Below are positions 24,134-32,158 of a DNA stretch of 64,000 bases, piece by piece. A program made the position numbers and the translations under genes. The stretch comes from Micromonospora sp. M71_S20. Its GTDB lineage: Bacteria; Actinomycetota; Actinomycetes; Mycobacteriales; Micromonosporaceae. The stretch's first letter is position 1; each line of letters opens with the position of its first letter. The DNA is taken from positions 2,501 to 66,500 of the forward strand of contig NZ_RCCV01000002.1 of assembly GCF_003664255.1 (NCBI RefSeq), written 5' to 3'. A model generated the notes under the pieces. The model was not told the origin of the DNA. It did not search any database and worked only from the letters and a program-made list of their open reading frames with translations.

Positions 24134-25702
24134 TCAGCTCACCCGGCGCTCGTGCCCCTGCCAGAACCGCTCCCGCAGCTCACGGCGCAGGACCTTGCCA
24201 CTGGGGTTGCGGGGCACCCGGTCGATGAACTCGTAGTGCAGCGGCTGCTTGAAGCCGGCGAGCTGGCCACGCAGGTGCAGCGCCAGGTCGCGCTCGGTGA
24301 GCTGCTGACCCTCCACCGGCACCACGAACGCGTACACGGCCTCGCCCCAGCGCTCGTCCGGCACGCCCACGACCGCCGACTCGGCGACCAGCGGGTGCCG
24401 GCTGATGACGTTCTCGACCTCGACGGGGTAGACGTTCTCCCCCGCCACAATGATCATGTCCTTGATCCGGTCGCGGATGAACAGGTAACCGTCCTCGTCG
24501 AGCAAGCCCGCGTCCCCGGTGACGACCCACCCGTCGACGAGCGTCTTCGCCGTGGCCTCCGGCAGGTTCCAGTACTCCACCATCACGCCCGGCGACCGCA
24601 GCCAGACCTCGCCGACCTCGCCGGGGGGCAACGGGTCGCCCTTGTCGTCCACGATCTTGACCTCGAAGCCCGGGTACGGCAGCCCCGCCGACTGCATCTT
24701 GCCGCTGTCCGGGGTGTGGTCGGCCGGGGGCAGGCAGACCGCGGAGTTGCCGGTCTCGGTCAGGCCGTAGATCTGGGCGAACTCGCAGCCGAAGCCCTCG
24801 ATGCAGCGGGCCAGCAGCGCCGTCGAGATGGGCGCGCTGCCGTAGACGATCTTGCGCAGCGAGGCGAAGTCCGCCTTGGTGACGCCGGGCTCCGCGAGCA
24901 GCAGTCGCAGCATCGAGGGCACCGCGAGGATGGTGGTGACCCGCAGGGTCCTGATCAGCTCCACCGCACCGGCCGTGGTGAACTCGCGCATCACCACGTT
25001 CGTGGCGCCCGCGGCGAAACCCATCGCCGCCCACGACAGGCCGCCGATGTGGAAGCCGCCGTTGCAGAGGAGGCTGACGTCGCCCTCGCGCAGGTCGAGC
25101 CAGTCCAGGTTCTCCGAGGCGAGCCCGTCGCGTACCGCGAGGAAGCTGCGGTGCGCCAGGACGACGCCCTTCGGCAGGCCCGTCGTTCCGCTGGTGTACA
25201 TCTGCGCCAGCGGCGTGTCGGACGTGACCTTGGCCAGCACGTTCGCGTCCGGCTGCGCCGACACCCAGGCCGCGAAGCCGGCGCGGGCCACGCCGTCGGA
25301 GTCCAGCGCCACCACCTGTCGCAGCATCGGCAGTTCCGGCGCCAACTTCTCGGCGACGACGGCCGAGTCGGAGTCGACGAAGAGCAGGGCGGCCCCGGAG
25401 TCCCGCAGGATGTGCTCGACCTCGCCGGCGGCCAACCGCCAGTTGATCGGCACGAAGACCACGCCGGCCTTCGCCGCCCCGAAGAACAGGTCGTAGAAGT
25501 GCTCGGACTCCCTGCCCAGGTAGGCGATGCGGTCGCCGGGGCGCAGGCCCGCCGCCTGGAGGCCGCGCGCGACCTGGTTGCTGACGCGGTGCAGGGTGGC
25601 GTAGTCGACGCGCCGGCCCTCGCAGATGATCGCGACGGCGTCCGGCTGCTGGGCGGCGTGCCTGCGCACCACGTCGACGAGCGTGCGCAACTGAACAGTC
25701 AC
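24134..25702 (-). CDS. acyl-CoA synthetase / acyl-AMP ligase (FadD-like)
   Basis: A 522-aa member of the adenylate-forming superfamily. Motifs: P-loop YTSGTTGLPKGVVL (about 173-186), YGLTETGNSA, hinge and core GWVVTGDAGLLDEDGYLFIR then DRIKDMIIVAGENVYPVE, and catalytic Lys in RNPSGKVLRRELR. It should activate a fatty or other carboxylic acid with ATP and pass it to CoA or a carrier; no stand-alone acyl carrier protein gene is seen nearby. GTG 25702 has GAGGAGG about 6 nt upstream. It follows the mini-FcoT gene by 37 nt. A thioesterase plus acyl-AMP ligase pair recalls the start of isonitrile-lipopeptide clusters, but the iron oxygenase and ACP of those are absent. Confidence 0.93.
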   Translation of the reverse strand: MTVQLRTLVDVVRRHAAQQPDAVAIICEGRRVDYATLHRVSNQVARGLQAAGLRPGDRIAYLGRESEHFYDLFFGAAKAGVVFVPINWRLAAGEVEHILRDSGAALLFVDSDSAVVAEKLAPELPMLRQVVALDSDGVARAGFAAWVSAQPDANVLAKVTSDTPLAQMYTSGTTGLPKGVVLAHRSFLAVRDGLASENLDWLDLREGDVSLLCNGGFHIGGLSWAAMGFAAGATNVVMREFTTAGAVELIRTLRVTTILAVPSMLRLLLAEPGVTKADFASLRKIVYGSAPISTALLARCIEGFGCEFAQIYGLTETGNSAVCLPPADHTPDSGKMQSAGLPYPGFEVKIVDDKGDPLPPGEVGEVWLRSPGVMVEYWNLPEATAKTLVDGWVVTGDAGLLDEDGYLFIRDRIKDMIIVAGENVYPVEVENVISRHPLVAESAVVGVPDERWGEAVYAFVVPVEGQQLTERDLALHLRGQLAGFKQPLHYEFIDRVPRNPSGKVLRRELRERFWQGHERRVS

Positions 25703-25739
25703 CGGGGTCCTCCTCAGGGGGCGTACGGGTGGGGGCGAC

Positions 25740-26030
25740 TCACGCCGCGTCGGCCGCGAGGCGCATGCCGGGCGGGTCGACCAGCGCCATCCGCACGTCG
25801 CCCTCGGCGATGCCGCCGTTGTCGTCCCGGAAGCGCCAGGGCATGTCGATGATCTGGACGAACTCGCCCTCCGCGCTCGCCAGCCCGTTGGCCGCGATGA
25901 CCGTCGCGGACTCGAGGTACCGGGTCTTCGCACCGGCGTACGGACGCAGGACGTCCGCCAGCAGTACCGGGTCGTCGGCGAATGTCGCCCGCCCGATCGG
26001 CGCGCCGTTCCTGACCGGCGATGTCGTCAT
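25740..26030 (-). CDS. miniature FcoT-like thioesterase (internally shortened)
   Basis: A 96-aa protein. Its first half (LADVLRPYAGAKTRYLESAT) matches the N-terminal part of FcoT-type acyl-CoA thioesterases as I remember M. tuberculosis Rv0098 (LARVLEPYSCKGCRYLIDAQ). Its second half (FRDDNGGIAEGDVRMAL) matches the C-terminal FWDENGGAASGEIELAAL. The roughly 80-90 central residues of the 180-residue family, including much of the hotdog core helix, are missing in frame. It is thus either a natural short version or a deletion derivative. ATG 26030 has AAGGGGG upstream, so it looks translated. It is the first gene before the acyl-AMP ligase. Confidence 0.65.
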   Translation of the reverse strand: MTTSPVRNGAPIGRATFADDPVLLADVLRPYAGAKTRYLESATVIAANGLASAEGEFVQIIDMPWRFRDDNGGIAEGDVRMALVDPPGMRLAADAA

Positions 26031-26251
26031 CGCTGTTCCCCCTTTGTGCGCGAGCGCGAACTGAACGTAATCGCGCCCGTCCATCTCCGGGTAACAGCGG
26101 AAGAACTGGCCGCGCGGGCTCGATGCCGGGTGCGTCCGGCATCCGCCGCCGGAACCGCAGGCAGCCCTCCAGCGCCACACGCGGCGGTCGGGTCGGCGCG
26201 TGCGCGGCGGTCGGGCGGACCCACAGGCAGGGGGCCAGCCGGAGCACGCGC

Positions 26252-26284
26252 GGGGGCCCGGCCGGACGAGCCGGCCGGGCCCCC
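26252..26284 (-). terminator. protease-gene terminator hairpin (repeat copy 2)
   Basis: A perfect 14-bp inverted repeat (26252-26265 and 26271-26284) with a 5-nt loop starts 14 nt after the trypsin-like protease stop. It is nearly identical in part to the hairpin at 23994-24024. The rest of 26031-26298 holds only the presumed promoter of the FcoT-like gene. Confidence 0.75.
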
Positions 26285-26298
26285 GGGGGCGGTGCGGT

Positions 26299-27207
<909 letters not shown>

Positions 27208-27289
27208 TCATACCGCAGCCGACCGGAATTCGGCGCGCCGGACGCACACCGCCCGTTTTGCGCCGGGACCGCCCGGGTACGGCCTTGAC

Positions 27290-27556
27290 ATGGACACGAA
27301 CACGAAGGCACACCTGGTTGGCGGACCCCGCGACGGCAGCACCATCGACACGGGCGGCGACGCCCTGCTGGAGGTGGAGATCGACGGCATGATGCACCGG
27401 TACATCCGGACCACGAAGCAGCACGGCGAGGACGGCACGGTCTACAACTACGACGGAATGGTGGCGCCGGACGGCGGGGAGCCCGGCGTCGAGGACCCGG
27501 AGGCCCGGGTGGCCTCGCCGAAGGCGGACGCGGAGGGTCACGGCGGGAAGCACTGA
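27290..27556 (+). CDS. small hypothetical protein
   Basis: An 88-aa acidic, soluble protein without a signal or TM segment. The N-terminal half looks folded (AHLVGGPRDGSTIDTGGDAL and MMHRYIRTTKQHGEDGTVYNYDG), while the last 30 residues are Glu/Pro/His-rich and probably disordered. The GGPRDG opening is common in small actinobacterial and phage-borne hypothetical proteins of unknown function. ATG 27290 lacks a Shine-Dalgarno sequence; a TACGGC box 6 nt upstream could make it leaderless. It is divergent from the protease gene. Confidence 0.6.
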   Translation: MDTNTKAHLVGGPRDGSTIDTGGDALLEVEIDGMMHRYIRTTKQHGEDGTVYNYDGMVAPDGGEPGVEDPEARVASPKADAEGHGGKH

Positions 27557-27702
27557 TCCCGCGGATCAGCCCCGGCCGGGGGCGGATGAACCGCGGTCGG
27601 CCGGGTAAGCAGCCGGCGACCTGGTGGAACGACCGGAGGTCGCGAGACGCCGCGACCGGGCGCGCGGGCGGGCGGCGCAGGCCGGCCCGCCCGGGCGTAC
27701 GG

Positions 27703-28248
27703 TCAGTTGTTGCTGATCCAGTTCCAGGCCGACACGACCCACTCGGTCTGCTGGAGGTAGGCGATCCCGAGACCGGCCAGGAAGACCGCCGTCACCAGGT
27801 GCGCCCCGCGCGCGCTGCGCCGCACCCGGCCCAGTTGACGCTCCAGCACCACGCGGCCGAGCAGCCGGGCCAACGCGAAGAGGCCGGCGGCCACCAGCAG
27901 GCTCAGCAGGAAGATCAGGAACGGGCCGCCCAGGTTCCCGCCGCCCGAGATCGCCCAGATCCCCCAGCAGACGAAGGCGAAGAGCGCGCCGGCGGCACTC
28001 CACTCGCCGCCGCGCTTCAACTGCTCGACGTGCCAGCTCAACGGCCGGCGCGGGGCAGGCGCGCCCGGCCACCCGGTGCCCGTCGGCTCGTGCTCGACGA
28101 CGGGGAACGGCTCGGTGCGCGTCGTACGGGACTGCCCGACCGAGGCCACCCCCCGCTGGAACGCGTCGCGCTGCGGCGGCACCCCGGCACCGGGCTGCGG
28201 CGGCACCTCGACGGTCCGCTCGGCCCACGGCTGCGTCTGGTCGACCAT
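27703..28248 (-). CDS. hypothetical membrane protein
   Basis: A 181-aa protein. The first 85 residues are polar and Pro-rich and probably cytoplasmic. Three TM segments follow: AAGALFAFVCWGIWAI, FLIFLLSLLVAAGLFALARL, and LVTAVFLAGLGIAYL, with a basic loop ERQLGRVRRSARG between the second and third. It ends WVVSAWNWISNN. ATG 28248 has GGGGAGGG 5 nt upstream, which makes expression likely. I do not recognise a named family; it resembles 2TM-type helper domains only in general. The 246 nt upstream (28249-28494) hold no gene. Confidence 0.7.
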   Translation of the reverse strand: MVDQTQPWAERTVEVPPQPGAGVPPQRDAFQRGVASVGQSRTTRTEPFPVVEHEPTGTGWPGAPAPRRPLSWHVEQLKRGGEWSAAGALFAFVCWGIWAISGGGNLGGPFLIFLLSLLVAAGLFALARLLGRVVLERQLGRVRRSARGAHLVTAVFLAGLGIAYLQQTEWVVSAWNWISNN

Positions 28249-28482
28249 CTCGTCCCTCCCCTGGACCGACGGCGACCACCGGCCACCGTCTGTTCCGAGG
28301 GTAGCCAGCCGGCAAACCGGTCGCCGAGGCCGTACCGGGGCGCGGGCCCCGATCCGCCGGCCACGGTGAGGGCCGGTCGACCCCGGCGACGGCCGACACG
28401 CGCGTCGTCGTGACCGAGGTCACCGGCCACCCCGCCCGCCGCCCGCCGGACGCGCGAGCCGGCGCCGACCGGGCCGGGGCGG

Positions 28483-28488
28483 TACGGT
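28483..28488 (+). promoter_or_regulatory. -10 box, leaderless gene at 28495
   Basis: TACGGT ends 6 nt before ATG 28495 and no Shine-Dalgarno sequence is present. The -35 is not evident. Confidence 0.45.
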
Positions 28489-28494
28489 CGGCTG

Positions 28495-28815
28495 ATGGGC
28501 GAGACGGAGCGACGCCGGCGCCGGCTACGGCACCCGCGCGGTGACACGGGCGGAACCGAGGGCCCGAACGCGACGACCGTCGGGGTGCACGACGGCCCCG
28601 AGCCGCCGCGTGGCCGCCGGGGCGGCCCGGGTGACGAGGGCGATCGCGGCCTGCGTGGTCTCGTCGGCCCCGGCTCCTCCCAGGTGAGCGTGACCGCCGC
28701 GATGCGGGCGCGCGACGCCGCCCGCCCCACGGACGAGGACCTGGCCGAGGCCGAGGAACGCGTCGTGGTCATCCGCCGCAACTGGACGCCCCGCGAGGAC
28801 CTCCCCCGCCGCTGA
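28495..28815 (+). CDS. hypothetical protein with conserved-looking C-terminal segment
   Basis: A 106-aa soluble protein. The first 60 residues are Arg/Gly-rich and look disordered; the last 45 (SSQVSVTAAMRARDAARPTD, then a Glu/Ala helix EDLAEAEERVVVIRRNW) look like a short helical module that I associate with small Micromonosporaceae hypothetical proteins. Its basic N terminus could bind nucleic acid, but nothing specific supports that. ATG 28495 is probably leaderless. It is convergent with rpiB across 118 nt. Confidence 0.6.
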   Translation: MGETERRRRRLRHPRGDTGGTEGPNATTVGVHDGPEPPRGRRGGPGDEGDRGLRGLVGPGSSQVSVTAAMRARDAARPTDEDLAEAEERVVVIRRNWTPREDLPRR

Positions 28816-28933
28816 CCGCGGATCCTGGGAGCGTGCGGAAGGTCACCGCGCGACGCGACCGGGAGACGGTCTTCCCTGGGGCGTGTTCCGTCCAGGATCC
28901 GCACCCCCCGGCGTCACCCGGCCGGGTGGGCGG

Positions 28934-29401
28934 TCAGGGAAGCGTGGGGAGCTGGCGGGTGCGCTCGTAGTCGGCCACCTGGGCGATCCGGCGGGCGTGC
29001 CGCTCGTTGCCCGAGAAGGGGGTGGTCAGGAACGCCTCGACGATGGCGGTGGCCTCGTCCAGCGTGTGCTGGCGGGCGCCGACCGCGACGACGTTCGCGT
29101 CGTTGTGCTCGCGGGCCAGCTGGGCGGTGTCGATGCTCCAGGCGAGGGCCGCCCGGACGCCGGCCACCTTGTTCGCGGCGATCTGCTCGCCGTTGCCCGA
29201 GCCGCCGATGACCACCCCGAGGCTGCCCACGTCAGCCACCACCCGGTCACCGGTGTGCAGGCAGAAGGCCGGGTAGTCGTCGTCCGGGTCGAAGGCGTGC
29301 GGGCCGACGTCGACCACGTCGTGCCCCTCCTTGGCCAGGTGGTTGACCAGGTGCACCTTCAACTCGAAACCGGCGTGGTCGGATCCCAGGTAGACGCGCA
29401 T
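28934..29401 (-). CDS. rpiB: ribose-5-phosphate isomerase B
   Basis: A 155-aa RpiB/LacAB-family sugar-phosphate isomerase of the pentose phosphate pathway (ribose 5-phosphate to ribulose 5-phosphate). It starts MRVYLGSDHAGFELKVHLVN and has the phosphate/anomeric site GVVIGGSGNGEQIAANK and the REHNDANVVAVGAR motif. The position of the Cys used by many RpiB enzymes is occupied by Ser (IGGSGNG), as in the mycobacterial/actinobacterial subgroup, where a Glu acts as base. Length is typical. ATG 29401 has no clear ribosome site; a CAGACT box 7 nt upstream may make it leaderless. Confidence 0.95.
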   Translation of the reverse strand: MRVYLGSDHAGFELKVHLVNHLAKEGHDVVDVGPHAFDPDDDYPAFCLHTGDRVVADVGSLGVVIGGSGNGEQIAANKVAGVRAALAWSIDTAQLAREHNDANVVAVGARQHTLDEATAIVEAFLTTPFSGNERHARRIAQVADYERTRQLPTLP

Positions 29402-29473
29402 ACCGCGCAGTCTGTCAGGCGCGCCTCCGGGACGACGCGCGGGCGGCGCCCCGGAGGCGGATTCGTCACAGGA

Positions 29474-30673
29474 TCAGCGGGACAGCTCGGCGACCACCAG
29501 GCCGCCGCGCGCCTTCGGGGTGAACCAGGTGCTCTTGCGCGGCATCTTCTCCCGCGCCAGGTTGACCGCGACGAAGTCGTCCACCGTCACCGGGGCGACC
29601 AGCACCGCCAGCTCGGCCCGGCCCGCGTCGACCTCGCCGGTCAGCCAGCTCGCCGGGTAGTCGCCGCCGACGTAGGTGATCCGCTTGTCGCCCGGGTCGA
29701 GCCCGAGCGCGTCGCGCAGCAGCAGCCGCTCGACCAGGGCGTGGTCCAGGTTCTCCAGCCGGTTCTCGCCGACGTGCGGCAGGGTGACCGCGTACCCCCG
29801 GCCGGCGAGGCGGAGGTGGACGGTGCCGCCGGCCGCCGGGACCTCGACCGGGCCGTCGATCGGACTGATCTCCGCCCCGGCGGCGCGGAGCCGGGCGAGC
29901 AGGTCGTCGGCGGTGGTCGTCAGCTCGCTCACCAGCCGGTTGTAGGGCTGGATCGCCACCGACGCCGGGGTCGTGATCACCGACAGGAAGCGCGGCAGCC
30001 CGCCGGTCTGCGCGGCCAGGCTGCGGTGGTTGCCGTCGGCCACGACCAGCTCGCCGCCGCCCGCGAGGGCGGTCAGCTCGTCCTGGGCCGGGCCCGGCCC
30101 CAGCAGCCAGATGGCGTGGGTGCGCCCGGCCTGGTCGGTGTCGGTCGCCGCCGGCGCGCCGGCCGCGTCGGTCGCCGCCGCGAGGGCCGCGTGCAGCTCG
30201 TCGCCGCGCCCGGTCTGGAGCAGGAGTACGGGCGACAGCAGGTGGCCCAGGGCCTCGGCGAGCGCCACCCGCTCCCGCACCTTGGCGATGAAGACGTCCT
30301 CGTTGCGGATGACCAGGCCGGGCTCGTCGGCCCGGGTGGAGATCTGGTCGGTGTCCACCATGGCGAAGAGCCCGTACGCGTTCTCCTCCCCCGGCGCGCT
30401 GATCCGGTAGAGGACCACGACCTGCTCGGCGGGCGTGTAGCTGCCGTCGGCCTTGGCCTCGGCGAGCCGGGTCACGGCGTCCGGCAGGGCGTCGAGGAAG
30501 GGCTTCCCCAGGCTCTCCGGCGCCCGGTGCGGCATCTCGATGCCGAGGGCACTGTGCGGGTTAGCCTCGATGATCGCGGTGATCTCCGCGTCGTCGGCGA
30601 ACTCGTCATAGTTCTGCGCGCCGGTGCCGCCAGTGGTGATCCAGGCCCGGGCGATCGGATGCACGACCGTCAT
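29474..30673 (-). CDS. DUF1015 family protein
   Basis: A 399-aa cytoplasmic protein that looks like full-length DUF1015. The family hallmark is seen as VVADGNHRSLAAQ (usually ADGHHR), and the opening HPIARAWITTGGTGAQNYDEF, NPHSALGIEMPH, and the late ITYVGG and KARGGLVV segments fit too. The biochemical role is unknown; the Asp-His cluster suggests metal or nucleotide chemistry. ATG 30673 has a TAGCGT box 8 nt upstream and no Shine-Dalgarno sequence, suggesting a leaderless or near-leaderless message. It is 72 nt upstream of rpiB on the same strand, so a read-through operon is possible. Confidence 0.88.
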   Translation of the reverse strand: MTVVHPIARAWITTGGTGAQNYDEFADDAEITAIIEANPHSALGIEMPHRAPESLGKPFLDALPDAVTRLAEAKADGSYTPAEQVVVLYRISAPGEENAYGLFAMVDTDQISTRADEPGLVIRNEDVFIAKVRERVALAEALGHLLSPVLLLQTGRGDELHAALAAATDAAGAPAATDTDQAGRTHAIWLLGPGPAQDELTALAGGGELVVADGNHRSLAAQTGGLPRFLSVITTPASVAIQPYNRLVSELTTTADDLLARLRAAGAEISPIDGPVEVPAAGGTVHLRLAGRGYAVTLPHVGENRLENLDHALVERLLLRDALGLDPGDKRITYVGGDYPASWLTGEVDAGRAELAVLVAPVTVDDFVAVNLAREKMPRKSTWFTPKARGGLVVAELSR

Positions 30674-30767
30674 GGGCGAAGACGCTACCGGCGACGCGGG
30701 TCCCGCCGGCGCGGGACCCGCGCGGGGTCCACCAGATGAAAGAGCTACCGGGGCCGGTGGGCCGGAT

Positions 30768-31121
30768 TCAGGCGGTGCGGTCGGACTGTCCCGCCGCCCG
30801 GCGGTGCCGGCCGCCCGGCGTGGGGCCGCCCGCCGGTCGCCGGCCCGGCACGCCCGGTCCGGCGGGCACGATCCTGCGGGTCCCGGTCGACGCGGCCGGC
30901 ACCGGCCGGTGCTCGGCCGGTGGGGTGAGCCGGGAGGTGGCCGGCACGCGGGCGACGCCGACCACGATCGGCGGGGCGAGCAGGTCCACCATGTGGGCGG
31001 GAAGGTCGGGACGGACCGCCGGCCAGCGGGAGTCGTCGACCGACCAGTACGCCGCGTCCGGGCGCTCGGTCACCCCCTCCCGGGTCGACGGATCGTCACC
31101 GGGCACACGGTGCTTGGCCAT
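30768..31121 (-). CDS. small hypothetical protein, Pro/Arg-rich C terminus
   Basis: A 117-aa soluble protein. ATG 31121 has GGAGG 8 nt upstream, which is better than the in-frame GTG at 31136. The N-terminal 65 residues (MAKHRVPGDDPSTREGVTER, PDAAYWSVDDSRWPA, LPAHMVDLLAPPIVVGVARV) could fold; the remainder is Pro/Gly/Arg-rich. No known domain is recognised. The gene could be a lineage-specific protein. The flanking 31122-31332 holds nothing clear. Confidence 0.5.
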   Translation of the reverse strand: MAKHRVPGDDPSTREGVTERPDAAYWSVDDSRWPAVRPDLPAHMVDLLAPPIVVGVARVPATSRLTPPAEHRPVPAASTGTRRIVPAGPGVPGRRPAGGPTPGGRHRRAAGQSDRTA

Positions 31122-31332
31122 CGGAACTGCCTCCACGAGCTGCGGGGTGCGGCCCTGCGGGTCGCTGCGGCGGACACCCGGGCCAACGATCCCGCCGCCA
31201 CCCCGGTGACGCCCGCCTCGCCCTCCCCCGGCCCCGCCTCCTCCGTCGGTCAGGGGGTCCGGGCCGGGAATTCCGACGCGACCCCTGACCGGTCCGGGCG
31301 GCGCCCACCGGAGGGCCGGAGAAGGGAGCGGG

Positions 31333-31956
31333 TCAGTCGAAGGTGGGGTCGCGGTCGCGGGAGCGCTTCAGCTCGTAGAAACCGGGGGTGCCGGCGACCA
31401 GCAGGACGCCGTCCCAGAGCCGGCCGGCGGCCTCCCCCTTCGGCGCCGGGGTGACCACCGGGCCGAAGAACGCGACCGTGCCGCCGTCCGGGCCGGGCGC
31501 GTGGATCACCGGGGTGCCGACGTCGGTGCCGACCGGACGCATGCCGGCCTCGTGGCTGGCCCGCAGCGCCTCGTCGTGGGCGGTGCCCTCGGCGACGTCG
31601 GCCAGCGCCGGGTCGAGCCCGACGTCGGTCAGCGCGGCGACGAACAGCTCCCGCGTGGCCTTCTCCCGCCCGAGGTGGATCCGGGTGCCGAGCGCCGTGT
31701 AGAGCTTCCGGACGGCGTCCTGGCCGTACCGCTGCTCCACCGCGACGCAGACCCGCACCGGGCCCCAGCCGGTGCGCATCAGCTCCTGGTACCGCTCCGG
31801 CGGCTCCCGGCCCTCGTTGAGCACCGACAGGCTCATCACGTGGAACCGGATGTCCACGTTGCGGACCCGCTCCACCTCCAGCAGCCAACGGGAGGTGATC
31901 CACGCCCACGGGCAGAGGGGGTCGAACCACATGTCTACGGCGGCACGCTCGCTCAC
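31333..31956 (-). CDS. DsbA-family oxidoreductase, Rv2466c (mycothiol-dependent nitroreductase) homologue with CPWA active site
   Basis: A 207-aa thioredoxin-fold protein. It aligns by eye along its whole length with M. tuberculosis Rv2466c: WFDPLCPWAWITSRWLLEVE, DIRFHVMSLSVLNEGRE, GWGPVRVCVAVEQRYGQ, ASHEAGMRPVGTDVGTPVIH, VAFFGPVVTPAPKGEAAG, and the DPTFD end. Rv2466c uses CPWC and mycothiol to reduce its substrates. Here the second Cys is Ala, so the enzyme has a single active-site thiol. GTG 31956 has GAAGGGA 7 nt upstream; the longer open frame upstream encodes no family sequence. Confidence 0.9.
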   Translation of the reverse strand: MSERAAVDMWFDPLCPWAWITSRWLLEVERVRNVDIRFHVMSLSVLNEGREPPERYQELMRTGWGPVRVCVAVEQRYGQDAVRKLYTALGTRIHLGREKATRELFVAALTDVGLDPALADVAEGTAHDEALRASHEAGMRPVGTDVGTPVIHAPGPDGGTVAFFGPVVTPAPKGEAAGRLWDGVLLVAGTPGFYELKRSRDRDPTFD

Positions 31957-32158
31957 GGCGGGTCCCTTCACGACGGGTGCGCCGGCCTCCCGGCACCTCC
32001 TGCGATCCTCACCCCGGCGCGTACCGACCGGCAGCGGAATGAGAGCGTGACCTCGCCCACCACGGTGTGTTCGTGCATGGAAGACTCGAAACCGGCCGTC
32101 ACGAGCGGTCGATGACGGCGCCACCAGGGCGTGCGGCGAAACGGGATGGAGACGAAAA

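Noticed and set aside
20458..24228. 1256-codon plus-strand frame opposite the NRPS-like gene
   Set aside because: It is antisense to clear A-T-R motifs and has low-complexity composition, as expected for a shadow frame in GC-rich DNA.
24134..26030. Complete isonitrile lipopeptide cluster
   Set aside because: An FcoT-like protein and acyl-AMP ligase are present, but no non-haem iron isonitrile synthase, acyl carrier protein or condensation domain is found, and the FcoT is half-size.
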